From CAZMNY01 sp964567745 (GTDB taxonomy: Bacteria; Planctomycetota; Planctomycetia; Pirellulales; Pirellulaceae): a stretch of 64,000 nt of DNA. This document shows positions 40,540 through 50,431 of the stretch, one piece after another (position 1 is the first letter of the stretch; the number at the start of each line of letters is the position of its first letter). Under the pieces are notes generated by a model. It was not told the origin of the DNA, made no database searches, and was given only the letters and a program-made list of their open reading frames with translations. Both the position numbers and the translations under genes were made by a program. The DNA is taken from positions 253,101 to 317,100 of the forward strand of contig CAZMNY010000001.1 in NCBI GenBank assembly GCA_964567745.1, given 5' to 3'.

Positions 40540-43500
40540 ATGCATTACCAACTCAATTCATACCGAAATGGCCGCTCGCAGACCTTTCCTCGCGACCGAA
40601 GTTGCGGCGAGGGTCGGCGCATTCGTTCCGTTTTCAGCTTCTTCGTCGCACTGGCTTGTCTCTCTGCGGCCTCGAGCGGAATTGCCCAACAAACCAGCGA
40701 TGGTGAGAATCAACGGCAAAATGATAACAAGCGAGTCGCTTATGCCCCGGCGAAGTCGGCGAGCGAATCACTTCGCACCATCGAAGTCGCCGATGGTTTT
40801 CGCGTCGAGCTCGTCGCGTGCGAGCCTCTCGTGGTCGACCCGATTTCGATCGCCTGGGGCGCCGACGGGAAATTGTGGGTCGTCGAGATGGGTGGTTACC
40901 CGACCAGTAAAAAGGGCGGCGGTCGAATCAAGTATCTCGAGGATGAAGACGGCGATGGCAAGTTCGACAAAGCCACCGTTTTTCTCTCCGGTTTGGCTTA
41001 TCCAGGCAGCGTAATGCCTTGGCGCCGCGGCGTGTTGGTCGCGTGCGCTCCCGAAATCTTCTACGCCGAGGACACCACGGGAGACGGCCGCGCTGATTTG
41101 CGGCGCGTCGTCTTGAGCGGATTCGTTCAGAGCAACCCGCAACACCAAGTCAACGGGCTCTCCTGGGGCCTCGACAATTGGGTGCATGCGGCAAACGGAG
41201 ACTCAAGCGGAGTCATTTCGTATCGTGCCGATCGCGAGCCGATCGATATTCACTCGCGAGATTTTCGCTTTCGGCCAAATGAAGGCGAAATGGAATTGGA
41301 ATCGGGCATGAGCCAGTTCATTCGATTCCGTGACGACTATGGCAATTGGTTCGGCGGCAATAGTTCCTGGCCCCTCTGGCACGACGTGCTGCCGGATCGG
41401 TACTTGTTGCGAAATCGCCATTGGGCGCCGCCCGAGTCTTGCATTTACGTGACCGACCCGGCGGCGAATCCCCCCGTGTTTCCGCGAAGCGAGAATCAAG
41501 CGCGGCTCAATGAGTTTGGCCGATTCAACCGCATCACATCGGCCTGCGGCGGCTGCTTCTATCGAGATACGCTGTTTGGCCCGCGGTATCGCAACAGTGT
41601 TTTCATTTGCGAACCGGCGCACAATCTCGTTCACCACGAAACGCTCGCTTTCCATGGCGTCACTTTCCGCGGCAAGCGAATTGAAGGGCAACTTGAATCA
41701 GAGTTTCTCAGTTCGACCGACAATTGGTTTCGGCCGACCCAAGCGACGACTGGACCGGACGGCGCGTTGTGGGTCGTCGACATGTATCGACTGATTATCG
41801 AACACCCCGATTTTTTCGAACGGCCGCCCGAGTTGCTCAAATCATCTGATATCGTCGCCGGAAACGCCCTGGCGAATGCGCTGTTGAATGCTGGCAATGA
41901 TCGGGGTCGAATTTATCGCATTGCCCCGACGGGTAAGTCGCTCTCTCCCGCTCCACAACTCCACACCGCTTCCACCGCAGAGCTTTTGGCGGCGATGGCC
42001 AACCCAAACGGAATCCAACGCGACCTGGCCCATCGCCTTTTGCTCGAGCGAAAAGCGAAATCGGGCTCGCTTCCCGAAGAAGCGCAAGAGAAACTAGAGA
42101 AGCTCGCGGAGAATTCGCCACACGCAAGCGTTCAGATTCAAGCCATCTCGCTGCTCGATGGGATGTCGCAACTAAGTGACGCCGTCCTACTCAGAGCCCT
42201 GCGCGAGTCCGACCCGAACGTGGTCAGGTTCGCCGTTCGTGTCGGCGAAGCAAGGCTTGACTCGGCACCCGTCCTCACGACCATCATTGGGTTGAGCGGC
42301 CACGCGGACGCCAAAGTGCGATTGCAGGTTGTGTTGAGTCTCGGTGAATCTCGCGACCCAAGAATCGGCGCGGTCCTGGCCGCCTGTGCGCTGAGGGACA
42401 TTGACGACGCCCATCTTCTGGCGGCCGTTGTCAGCTCCAACGCTGGCCACAACGCGTCAATCGTGCGGCATACCATACGCGAGGCTGAGCCGAGCGACGC
42501 CAGCAGCGACTTGATCGCCAATCTGCTGAAGTCCTCATTGCGCAACGAGGAACACGAAGTGCTCGCTTCCGGGCTCGCCGAATTGTCACAAGGCGAAGGA
42601 CGTCTTGCTTGGCGGTGCGAGACGCTAGGGCTGCTGCTCGACTCTCTGGACAACGCCGAGTCGTCATTGGGAGAGCTGCATCGCGATGCGGATGAGGATC
42701 TCGCCGAGAGCATCAAATCTTTGGCCCCGCTGTTCGCGCAAGCTCGAAGTCGAGCGATGGATCCGAAAGCGGAGTTGCCGATCCGACTGGGGGCGATGAA
42801 ACTGTTGGCTCGCGGGCTCACGCAACAAGACAACGATGCGAAACTGCTCTCTCGCTTGCTCGCGCCAAGCGGACGACTCGAAATTCAACTCCAAGCCGTC
42901 CAGTCACTGTCCCGGCTGCACAGCCAAGAAACGGTCGACGGTCTTTTACACAACTGGGTCGGCCGAGGACCGCGAGTTCGCTCCGCCATCCTGGATGTGT
43001 TGCTGAGTCGTCGCGAGTGGGCATACACGTTGGCGAAAGCAATCGAAGCCAAACGAGTTCCCGCCTCCCATTTGACTCTGCCCCAACGCGAACGACTGCT
43101 CCTGCACTACTTCCCCGACGTGCGAAAAATCGCGGCGCGCGTGCTCAAAAAGAAAGACAAAGCGGCGAGCGTTGATTTGCTGAGCATGCACGGCAAGGTG
43201 ATGCAACACAAAGGGGATCCCAAACGCGGCGCCAAATTGTTCACGAAACATTGCTCTGTTTGCCATAGCACCAATGAAGAAAGACGAGCCGGACCGCCAC
43301 TCTCTTCGATACGCGAGCAACCGTCACTCAACTTGCTGAAGTCGGTGATGGCGCCCAATTCGCAAATCGCGCCCGACTACGCGTTGTATACCGCGATCAT
43401 GAACAACGGCCAAATCATCAATGGCGTCGTGTCTAGCGAAGCCGGCGCCTCGATCCGCATGATCAGCGCAGACGGCAAAGTTCACGTCATCCTCCGCGAT

Positions 43501-43650
43501 GATTTGGAGACACTCGAGGCAAGCCCGTTGTCCCTGATGCCGAACGGCTTTGACCGCATCCTCCCGTCGCCTCAAGACCTCGCGGACCTCTTCGCGATGA
43601 TTCACTCAGACACCGCGGTCAAATTGATTGGCCAAACCAACGACAAGTAA
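40540..43650 (+). CDS. PVC-type membrane-bound dehydrogenase with C-terminal cytochrome c
   Basis: A 1036-residue protein; the ATG at 40540 is used (a TTG two codons earlier is in frame). A basic N terminus and hydrophobic signal (about 32-52) are followed by a glucose/sorbosone-dehydrogenase-like propeller (75-470: 'VELVACEPLVVDPISIAW', 'DEDGDGKFDKATVF', 'TGPDGALWVVDMYR'). HEAT-like helical repeats occupy 500-850, and the cytochrome c domain (880-1030) contains 'HCSVCHS' and a distal Met. This architecture is specific to planctomycetes and verrucomicrobia and is thought to oxidise sugars or derivatives in the periplasm; the substrate is unknown. Confidence 0.9.
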   Translation: MHYQLNSYRNGRSQTFPRDRSCGEGRRIRSVFSFFVALACLSAASSGIAQQTSDGENQRQNDNKRVAYAPAKSASESLRTIEVADGFRVELVACEPLVVDPISIAWGADGKLWVVEMGGYPTSKKGGGRIKYLEDEDGDGKFDKATVFLSGLAYPGSVMPWRRGVLVACAPEIFYAEDTTGDGRADLRRVVLSGFVQSNPQHQVNGLSWGLDNWVHAANGDSSGVISYRADREPIDIHSRDFRFRPNEGEMELESGMSQFIRFRDDYGNWFGGNSSWPLWHDVLPDRYLLRNRHWAPPESCIYVTDPAANPPVFPRSENQARLNEFGRFNRITSACGGCFYRDTLFGPRYRNSVFICEPAHNLVHHETLAFHGVTFRGKRIEGQLESEFLSSTDNWFRPTQATTGPDGALWVVDMYRLIIEHPDFFERPPELLKSSDIVAGNALANALLNAGNDRGRIYRIAPTGKSLSPAPQLHTASTAELLAAMANPNGIQRDLAHRLLLERKAKSGSLPEEAQEKLEKLAENSPHASVQIQAISLLDGMSQLSDAVLLRALRESDPNVVRFAVRVGEARLDSAPVLTTIIGLSGHADAKVRLQVVLSLGESRDPRIGAVLAACALRDIDDAHLLAAVVSSNAGHNASIVRHTIREAEPSDASSDLIANLLKSSLRNEEHEVLASGLAELSQGEGRLAWRCETLGLLLDSLDNAESSLGELHRDADEDLAESIKSLAPLFAQARSRAMDPKAELPIRLGAMKLLARGLTQQDNDAKLLSRLLAPSGRLEIQLQAVQSLSRLHSQETVDGLLHNWVGRGPRVRSAILDVLLSRREWAYTLAKAIEAKRVPASHLTLPQRERLLLHYFPDVRKIAARVLKKKDKAASVDLLSMHGKVMQHKGDPKRGAKLFTKHCSVCHSTNEERRAGPPLSSIREQPSLNLLKSVMAPNSQIAPDYALYTAIMNNGQIINGVVSSEAGASIRMISADGKVHVILRDDLETLEASPLSLMPNGFDRILPSPQDLADLFAMIHSDTAVKLIGQTNDK

Positions 43651-43653
43651 TCC

Positions 43654-43669
43654 CAGGCGAATTCGCCTG
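43654..43669. repeat. Perfect 16-bp palindrome
   Basis: caggcgaattcgcctg, starting 4 bases after the stop codon of the dehydrogenase gene. No T run follows, so it is not a typical intrinsic terminator; it may be a protein-binding site or a 3' stabilising hairpin. Confidence 0.5.
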
Positions 43670-43842
43670 CGGCCCGGTTAGTCTGATTGAATCCTCTGTG
43701 TCCGATGTACTCGATGGAACGAGGGCAGGGGTTGAGGATTGCGAAGGGAGCCGGCTGTATAGATCAGGCATGGCGGGACGATAGTCCTAGTTGTTGATAC
43801 CCGCACAACGGATGGAACCGTTTGAATTTCGAAGGAGTCGTT

Positions 43843-44991
43843 ATGTTGTTTCTGAGAGTCGCATTGGCCATCGTCTTGGTTGTCGCTCTGGCGCCTGTAT
43901 GCCTCGCCCAGTCCATGATGCAAACTAACGACTATTCGGTAAAACCGTTCAACTTTGAAGTGACCGAAGCGATCGGATCCGGCGTTCTCGCTCAAGCCGT
44001 TTCCAGTCAAGCCGTTTCCAGTCAAGCCGTTTCCAGTCAAGCCAGTTTCCAGTCCAAAGCCAAATCGAGTCACGGCCACCTGGGGCTTTCTCTGGGGAAG
44101 GGCGGTGGAAAGTCGAGCGGAAAGGGCGGCGGGAAAGGCTATTGCTATGACTACACATTGCGTCTGACATCTTTGTTGATGGATCGAGACCGCGCAAACG
44201 GGGCGGTCTTGCTTGACACTGCGAGCGGAAATGCTCGGGTCCTCGCGCCCGATACCGGCATCAACGCGGGTGCTCGAGTCAACCTGATTCGCAACCAGGG
44301 CGGCGGTCAAGCACGCGAGCTCGTGTTCACCGGCTTGTTCTCCGATAACGGCTTGGAATTTGGCATTGTCCATGACGACCACGTCCTGCCTACGATGCCG
44401 CAGATCTCGATTCTCGACGACGGGGTCACGCTTTCGAATTACCAATCGAGTTTTCTCAGCGTCGAATACAATCACCGAAATCGACGAAGCGATCGCCTGA
44501 CGACGCTGTGGGGTTTCCGCTGGATCAACTTGGATGAAGACTACAACTACACAATCATTGCCCCGGGCGGACCGCAAGTTATCGCAGGCCGCACCGAGGC
44601 GATGAACAACCTGTTTGGCTTTCAGCTTGGCACCGAAGGCGTGATCTTCCAGCGCGGCTGTTTGCGAATCGAAGGCGGAATTCGAGCGGGTGCCTACTGG
44701 AACATGTCCGAGCATGACTCGGCGTTCGCGGCCGTTCCGTTTCCCGGCGTGGCCATCGTTACCGACGAAGGCAACGACATCGCGTTTCAAAGCGAGATTG
44801 AATTCACAGGCGTCTACCAGTTGAACGAACTGTGGTGGGCTCGCATCGGCTACCAGTTTATGTGGCTCGAAGGCGTCGCCCTGGCGCCCGATCAAGTCTC
44901 CGCCATGAACCTTGCGACGATGAGCGGAATCGACACCGCTGGCAGTCCCTTCTACCACGGCACCCTGTTCCAACTTGAGCGACGTTGGTAA
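43843..44991 (+). CDS. Putative outer-membrane beta-barrel protein (BBP7-like), with variable repeat
   Basis: A 382-residue protein; ATG 43843 follows GAAGGAG. Signal peptide 1-22 (ends PVCLAQ). Residues 50-65 are three QAVSS repeats, coded by a perfect 15-bp DNA repeat; a Gly/Lys/Ser-rich segment follows (about 80-95). The rest consists of alternating strands ending with 'EFTGVYQLNELWWARIGYQF', shared with the other two barrel proteins here. It is a predicted surface protein of unknown role, upstream of and facing two DUF1501 genes. Confidence 0.7.
   Translation: MLFLRVALAIVLVVALAPVCLAQSMMQTNDYSVKPFNFEVTEAIGSGVLAQAVSSQAVSSQAVSSQASFQSKAKSSHGHLGLSLGKGGGKSSGKGGGKGYCYDYTLRLTSLLMDRDRANGAVLLDTASGNARVLAPDTGINAGARVNLIRNQGGGQARELVFTGLFSDNGLEFGIVHDDHVLPTMPQISILDDGVTLSNYQSSFLSVEYNHRNRRSDRLTTLWGFRWINLDEDYNYTIIAPGGPQVIAGRTEAMNNLFGFQLGTEGVIFQRGCLRIEGGIRAGAYWNMSEHDSAFAAVPFPGVAIVTDEGNDIAFQSEIEFTGVYQLNELWWARIGYQFMWLEGVALAPDQVSAMNLATMSGIDTAGSPFYHGTLFQLERRW
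43992..44036 (+). repeat. 15-bp tandem repeat, three units (in-frame)
   Basis: Three identical copies of tcaagccgtttccag, plus a fourth imperfect copy. The unit encodes five residues, so copy changes keep the frame and would vary the length of the exported N-terminal region. Confidence 0.8.
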
Positions 44992-45015
44992 ACGCGTATC
45001 GGCTCGATGATCGCG

Positions 45016-46380
45016 CTAAATCAAACTGCGAATTGGCTTGGCGCCTGGAGCGACCAAATAGTTCGGGCGGCCCTGTCGATCGAGTAGTGTCGTTTTCTCA
45101 ACGTCGATGCCCAAGTTGTGATAGAGCGTGGCGAACACGTCGCCGAAAGTGACCGGGTCGGCGACAGCTTCACCGCCAAGCCGGTCGGTGGTGCCAATCG
45201 TTTGCCCCATCGTCATGCCACCGCCGGCAAGCAATGCCATGGCAACCCGCGGCCAGTGGTCTCGACCAGTCCGACTGCTAATCTTCGGCGTGCGGCCAAA
45301 CTCGCCCCAAACAAGCACCGACACGTCTTTGTCGAGTCCGCGTTGGTGGAGGTCGTCGACCAGGGCGGTGATGGCCTTGTCGAAAATCGGGAAATCTTCA
45401 CATTCACGTTTGAAGATCGAGTTGTTTGGACCGCCGTGCCAATCCCATTTACTGTAGTTCAGCGTCACCACGCGCGCACCGGCCTCAACTAGCCTGCGAG
45501 CTGTGAGGAAGCTCTGCGGAACACGAGGGGCACCATTGCCGTCAATCCGTTTAACATCGTCGCCCGTACCATATCGTTCGACAACTTTGGGGTCCTCTTT
45601 GGAGATGTCGAGAGCGTCGGCGAGCCGAGAGGACGTGAGAATTCCCATCGCTTGTTCGCTAAACGTGTCGAACCCTTCCATCTTGCCGCTTGCGTCGGCG
45701 TCTCGCCGGAACTTGTCAAAACTGGCAAGCAGGCTTTGCCGGTCGCTCAAACGATCGTACGTCACGCCTTGAAGCGTCATGTCATCGCGGCTCGGTCCCA
45801 TCGGACGAAACGATGACGCGGAGACGCCAAGCATGCCCGGTTTGGGTTCATTGTAGGGACCATGAGTGCACTCGTAGCAAAGGCTGATAAAGGGAGGCGT
45901 CGCTCGGTTTGCGTGTCCCTTCAGTTTTCCAATCGTGCTGCCAAACGGAGGCCAGCCGCCCAGCGGCGCGATGTCCTTGGGCTTTCGCCCGGTGTAGCAC
46001 TGGAAAGCGTCGTGGCCGCTTTGGGCGTCAACAAGTGAACGGATGACGGCAAACTTATCCATCCGCTTTGTCATTTGAGGAAACTGCTCGCAGATCTCGA
46101 TCCCTGGCACGTTCGTAGCCACGGGGCGGTGCGGGCCAGCTATGTCGGCCGGAGCATCGGGCTTGAGGTCGAACATGTCTTGGTGCGGCGGCCCTCCCAC
46201 CAAGTAGATCAAGATGACCGACTTGTGCGAATTTCGAATGCCGGCTTCCGCCTCGAGCCTAAGGAGTTGAGGCAGCGCGAGCCCGGCTGCTCCCATCGCG
46301 CCAATCTTCATGAAGTTGCGGCGCGAATGTCCGTCGCAGAATTCGTCTCGAGCGGCTCGGGGTCCGAGAATGTTCAACAT
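45016..46380 (-). CDS. DUF1501 family protein, Tat-exported
   Basis: A 454-residue protein beginning with a Tat-type signal ('HSRRNFMKIGAMGAAGLALP'). 'VILIYLVGGPPHQDMFDLKP', 'GIEICEQFPQMTKRMDKFAV', 'LVWGEFGRTPKIS' and 'GRDHWPRVAMALLAGGG' are typical of DUF1501 proteins, an alkaline-phosphatase-superfamily group abundant in planctomycetes. Partners are usually DUF1553/DUF1549 cytochromes, which are absent next to this copy. Its divergent twin is the next gene. Substrate unknown. Confidence 0.88.
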   Translation of the reverse strand: MLNILGPRAARDEFCDGHSRRNFMKIGAMGAAGLALPQLLRLEAEAGIRNSHKSVILIYLVGGPPHQDMFDLKPDAPADIAGPHRPVATNVPGIEICEQFPQMTKRMDKFAVIRSLVDAQSGHDAFQCYTGRKPKDIAPLGGWPPFGSTIGKLKGHANRATPPFISLCYECTHGPYNEPKPGMLGVSASSFRPMGPSRDDMTLQGVTYDRLSDRQSLLASFDKFRRDADASGKMEGFDTFSEQAMGILTSSRLADALDISKEDPKVVERYGTGDDVKRIDGNGAPRVPQSFLTARRLVEAGARVVTLNYSKWDWHGGPNNSIFKRECEDFPIFDKAITALVDDLHQRGLDKDVSVLVWGEFGRTPKISSRTGRDHWPRVAMALLAGGGMTMGQTIGTTDRLGGEAVADPVTFGDVFATLYHNLGIDVEKTTLLDRQGRPNYLVAPGAKPIRSLI

Positions 46381-46471
46381 CGAGTTGCTTTCTTAGATTA
46401 AGGACAGCAGGGAGAGAGTCCTTGGTGCAAGTTCCATTGAGGCGGGCCGTATGGCTGAATCGAGTGCTAGG

Positions 46472-47866
46472 TCAGCGAAACAGGTTATCGATTATTTCGC
46501 CATCGGCGATCGGTGTCGGTCTTGGCAAATGGGGGAAATAGGTACGGTGATGGTCGATACCGAGAGCGTGATAGATCGACGCGCCAAAGTCTTCAGGCCG
46601 CCAAGGTCGAGTCTTCGGCGCGGCGCCGTTCTTGTCCGTCGCTCCAATCACAGCTCCGCCGCGAATTCCAGCGCCGGCAAGCAACACATTTCCGGCCCGC
46701 GGATAATGGTCGCGACCAGCCGTCTTGTTCACTTTCGGCGTCCTACCAAACTCGCCCATCGCGACGACCAATGTGGTGTCGAGTAGTCCTCGATCTTCAA
46801 GGTCGTCGAGCAGAGTCGAGAGGGACATGTCGAACTGCGGCAAGTTGCCCGGCCCAGAATACGAATGCCATTTACTACCCGATGGAACTGCCGACGGTCG
46901 ATGCTTGAACGACATCATCGAGTCGAAAAGCCATCCGTGATTGTCCCACGTGCCGTTTGTTTTTCCGTCGCCAAACAGCCCGCCTTGAACCGCTTGATTG
47001 ATTGTCACGAAACGTGCGCCCGCTTCGATCAAACGGCGGCCAAGCAGAACGCGCTGCCCATAAATGTTCGCTCCATATCGCTCGCGCACCGCCGTCGGCT
47101 CGGCGTCGAGATTCATCGCCTTTCTCATCGCTCCGCTCGTCAGCATGGCGATGGCTTCACTTGCGAATTTGTCGTTCGCCAACAAGCCGGAATCTTCGAC
47201 TTCCGCCAATTGGCTGAGGTTTTCCAGCTGGTTTAGCATGGACCGGCGATCTTCAAACCGACTGGCGGAGAGATTCAGTTTGCCGATCTTCAGTCTTGGA
47301 TTTCGCGGATCCCCTTCGATGTTGAATGCCGCATGCGCGGGACCGAGGAAGCCTGGCGGAGTTGTGTATCGAGCCGCAAACGGAATCCCAAAATGCGGCG
47401 GAACGCCTTTCGTTTTTGCTCCATAGAGAGCCGACACCAGGCAGCCAAAATTGGGAAAGTACTGCTCGCCTGATGGAAAGAAACCGCTGGCGACATGTTG
47501 CGAGCCCGTTGAGTGCGAGCCGCTTCTTCCTTGCCACGAACGCACGATCGCGACTTTGTCCATTCGCTGCGCCATGAGCGGCAGCTTTTCACAAATGAAT
47601 GTGCCCGGCACGCTTGTGCTCGTCGGTTTCCAAAGCCCGCGCACTTCCACCGGCGCATTCGGTTTTGGATCGAACGTCTCAAACTGACTCGGCCCCCCGG
47701 CCAGGAAGATGAAGATGCACGACATCTCGCGGCTTCCGACGCCTTGCGCTCCCGAGCGTTTCGCCGCCTCGAGCAGCTTCGGCAAACTCAGCCCAAACAT
47801 ACCGACGCCGATCTGCAGCGCTGCTCGGCGCGTCATCTGGTGTCCGATTTGGGTTGGTCCAAACAT
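46472..47866 (-). CDS. DUF1501 family protein, Tat-exported (second copy)
   Basis: A 464-residue protein. The ATG at 47866 is preceded by GGAGG 7 bases upstream; the open frame extends to 47956. The Tat-like signal has 'MTRRAALQIGVGMFGLSLPK'. Then 'CIFIFLAGGPSQFETFDPKP', 'MGEFGRTPKVNKTAGRDHYP' and 'LLAGAGIRGGAVIG' match DUF1501. It lies 91 bases upstream of the other DUF1501 gene on the same strand and is probably cotranscribed with it. Confidence 0.88.
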   Translation of the reverse strand: MFGPTQIGHQMTRRAALQIGVGMFGLSLPKLLEAAKRSGAQGVGSREMSCIFIFLAGGPSQFETFDPKPNAPVEVRGLWKPTSTSVPGTFICEKLPLMAQRMDKVAIVRSWQGRSGSHSTGSQHVASGFFPSGEQYFPNFGCLVSALYGAKTKGVPPHFGIPFAARYTTPPGFLGPAHAAFNIEGDPRNPRLKIGKLNLSASRFEDRRSMLNQLENLSQLAEVEDSGLLANDKFASEAIAMLTSGAMRKAMNLDAEPTAVRERYGANIYGQRVLLGRRLIEAGARFVTINQAVQGGLFGDGKTNGTWDNHGWLFDSMMSFKHRPSAVPSGSKWHSYSGPGNLPQFDMSLSTLLDDLEDRGLLDTTLVVAMGEFGRTPKVNKTAGRDHYPRAGNVLLAGAGIRGGAVIGATDKNGAAPKTRPWRPEDFGASIYHALGIDHHRTYFPHLPRPTPIADGEIIDNLFR

Positions 47867-47999
47867 ATAAACCTCCGGCCAATGTGGTCGGGCGATTATA
47901 CCGTGATTGGCCCAGCACATACCATTGGAAAACGGTAAACCCATTAGCCAATTCACGTGGAAGGTCAGGTAAATCGGGCGGATGAAGTGGAATATTTGG

Positions 48000-48668
48000 C
48001 TAGAGCACGCCGTATTTCTTGAACGCTTCCGCTGCTTTCATCCCATTGCGAATCGCATCGCGCACTTCATTTTCGTCGTGCACTTTCGCCCAAGCCAAAC
48101 TCAGCACCTCTTGTTCGACCGATTGAGGAATCACGGCGACGCCGTCGGCGTCCGCGATCACCAGGTCGCCTGGAGCGAACGCGACTCCATCGATTTCGAC
48201 GGTGACATCCACATCAACCACACGCTGGCGGTGTTGGCTGTCGTAAACGCAAACGCCACGCGCGTAGACGGGAAAGCTGAGCTCGGAAATCTGTGAGACG
48301 TCTCGGATCGCGCCGTCCACGATGGCACCGATGCAACCCTGATTCTTGGCGGCTGTGGTGAGTAACTCGCCCCAAATTCCGGACCGCATCGAACCGGCGG
48401 CCGCCGCGATCAACACGTCGTCAGGCTGACAGCTGTCGACCGCCTGCAACTCCAACGCATAGGGGTCGTCGTCTTCGTGAGCCATATCGACCCATAGCGT
48501 AGTTTTGCACCGCCCCAACAGAACCGAGTTTGACGTCCTTGCCGGAAAGGCGACTCGAGGCGATTGCTTTCTGAGTCCGATCGAGTCCAGCGCGTCGCAG
48601 ACCACCGCGGTGTAAAGCTGCTCGCGCAATTCCGCCGGCGTGGGCGTTTCATTGCGATTCATGTTCAT
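48000..48668 (-). CDS. RraA-like protein (HMG/CHA aldolase or demethylmenaquinone methyltransferase-like)
   Basis: A 222-residue protein with the RraA fold: 'LYTAVVCDALDSIGLR', 'GELLTTAAKNQGCIGAIVDG', 'AIRDVSQI' and 'FAPGDLVIADADGVAVIP'. The G-x-L and D-G-x-x-R-D motifs match the RraA/4-hydroxy-4-methyl-2-oxoglutarate aldolase group, which binds metal and cleaves or inhibits in different members. Two ATGs (48668, 48662) are possible starts. It is divergent from the M81 peptidase gene, suggesting a shared catabolic context. Confidence 0.8.
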   Translation of the reverse strand: MNMNRNETPTPAELREQLYTAVVCDALDSIGLRKQSPRVAFPARTSNSVLLGRCKTTLWVDMAHEDDDPYALELQAVDSCQPDDVLIAAAAGSMRSGIWGELLTTAAKNQGCIGAIVDGAIRDVSQISELSFPVYARGVCVYDSQHRQRVVDVDVTVEIDGVAFAPGDLVIADADGVAVIPQSVEQEVLSLAWAKVHDENEVRDAIRNGMKAAEAFKKYGVL

Positions 48669-48874
48669 AGAAACCGTGTTCGCTGAAAGAGGTCCGTCGG
48701 CTGTACAAAGCAGCGCAAAACGTGAATGATTGAGAGCGCGGGTGCCAATAGAGAAAACCAGTCTAGGCAGCTCGCACCGCCATCACAACTCACGCGAGAG
48801 CGAATCGCATGAACGACGTCGGCCGAGGCGGCGGCGCGAACCCCAAAATGAATTGACTGGAAAGGAAGGGTAAA

Positions 48875-50410
48875 GTGCGAATTGGAGTCATCGGCCTGCT
48901 GCACGAATCGAACACGTTTGCGCAGCCGCCGACAACCGTCGATCAGTTCCGTGCCGGCACACTGCTTGAAGGCGAAGCGATCATCGAGCAATTCGCCGAT
49001 GCGCATCACGAGCTGGGAGGGTTTGTTGCCGAACTTCAGAACGCCAGCGGAGAGGGCGTTCAAACGGCACCGATCTTTGCAGCTCGTGCACTGCCTTCCG
49101 GTGGCGTTACGGCAGAGGCCTACGAAGAACTTGTCGGGCGGATGCTTGCCAGAGTTGAAGAGAGCGAGCCGCTTGACGGGCTGCTGGTCGCGCCTCACGG
49201 GGCAACGGTCAGCGAAGAGTATCGAGACGCGGATGGCGAGTGGCTGCGTCGGCTGCGCAAACAGGTCGGTAATGTGCCGATTGTCGGAACGCTCGACGCC
49301 CACGCCAACCTCTCGCCGGCTATGGTCGAAAACTGCAACGCCCTGATCGCCTATCGGACCAATCCTCATCTCGATCAGCGTCAGCGAGGCAGGCAGGCCG
49401 CCGCGCTTTTGATGCAAGTCGTCCGAGGCGAAATCGAACCCAAGATGGCAGCGGTCCTTCCGCCGATGGCGATCAATATCGAAAAACAATGCACGGATGA
49501 AGATCACCTGAGGCCGCTCTACGCGCTCGCCGATCAGCAGCTGAAAAACAGTTTGTTATCGAACAGCGTTTTGCTCGGCTTCCCCTATTCGGACGTTTCC
49601 GAAATGGGATCGTCAGTTATCGCGGTTGCCAAATCGAATGACGAGGCTGCGGCCAGCGCCCTCGAATTGGCCGAAAGAATGTGGCGCGACCGCCGGGAGT
49701 TTGTTGGCGAATTCGTTAGCCCCGCCGAAGCGGTCGCTCGTTGTCTCGCGGCAACCGACGATGCGCCGACATGCTTGCTCGACATGGGCGACAATGTCGG
49801 CGGCGGTTCAGCGGCTGACGGTACGATGCTGTTCGAAGAAATGCACTCCCGCAAGATTCCTAACTGCTTTGTCTGTTTGGTCGACCCGGGCGCTGTCGCG
49901 ATTTGCCTTGAACAGATCAACCAACATGGAGATGACGCGAGGATTCGGATTGCTGTCGGCGGCAACACGGATCAGCTTCACGGCTCGCCGCTCGATGTCG
50001 ACGCGACCGTCGTCTCCAAGCACGACGGCCGGTTCTCTGAGACGAAACCGCGGCACGGCGGGATGACTCATTTCGACCAGGGCGAAACGGTCGTGTTGAG
50101 AACCGATTACGGCGCCACGATCATGCTGACTTCGAGGCGGATGACGCCTTTCAGCTTGCAACAACTGACAAGTTGTGGAATCGACCCGTCCGAATTCCGA
50201 ATGATCATCGCCAAAGGAGTGAACGCTCCGCTCGCCGCCTATCGCGAAGTTTGCAACAACTTCATCCGGGTCAACACGCAAGGATCCACCTGCGCTGACA
50301 TGCTGCAACTCTCGTATCAGCATCGGCGCGAGCCGCTTTTTCCATTCGATGACGAACTGATATGGGAACCGACAGAGCAGCATCTGATCCGCGGATTCAT
50401 GACGTCATGA
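48875..50410 (+). CDS. M81 family metallopeptidase (MlrC-like)
   Basis: A 511-residue protein starting at GTG 48875 (GGAAGG 8 bases upstream). 'RIGVIGLLHESNTFA' at the N terminus, 'LDGLLVAPHGATVSEEY', 'GTLDAHANLSPAMV' and 'LDMGDNVGGGSAAD' are hallmarks of the M81/MlrC family of zinc-dependent enzymes, named from microcystin degradation but widespread on other small peptides or lactams. A downstream threonine dehydratase-like gene begins 21 bases after its stop, probably an operon. Confidence 0.88.
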   Translation: MRIGVIGLLHESNTFAQPPTTVDQFRAGTLLEGEAIIEQFADAHHELGGFVAELQNASGEGVQTAPIFAARALPSGGVTAEAYEELVGRMLARVEESEPLDGLLVAPHGATVSEEYRDADGEWLRRLRKQVGNVPIVGTLDAHANLSPAMVENCNALIAYRTNPHLDQRQRGRQAAALLMQVVRGEIEPKMAAVLPPMAINIEKQCTDEDHLRPLYALADQQLKNSLLSNSVLLGFPYSDVSEMGSSVIAVAKSNDEAAASALELAERMWRDRREFVGEFVSPAEAVARCLAATDDAPTCLLDMGDNVGGGSAADGTMLFEEMHSRKIPNCFVCLVDPGAVAICLEQINQHGDDARIRIAVGGNTDQLHGSPLDVDATVVSKHDGRFSETKPRHGGMTHFDQGETVVLRTDYGATIMLTSRRMTPFSLQQLTSCGIDPSEFRMIIAKGVNAPLAAYREVCNNFIRVNTQGSTCADMLQLSYQHRREPLFPFDDELIWEPTEQHLIRGFMTS

Positions 50411-50431
50411 TTTTGTCTAGGAGAGCCGTTG

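Noticed and set aside
43992..44040. The short direct repeats considered as a CRISPR array
   Set aside because: The 15-bp units are contiguous, without spacers, and lie in frame within a coding sequence.
43678..44973. A 431-codon open frame on the minus strand across the barrel gene
   Set aside because: The + strand has a signal peptide, a strong Shine-Dalgarno and barrel strands; the minus frame only mirrors it.
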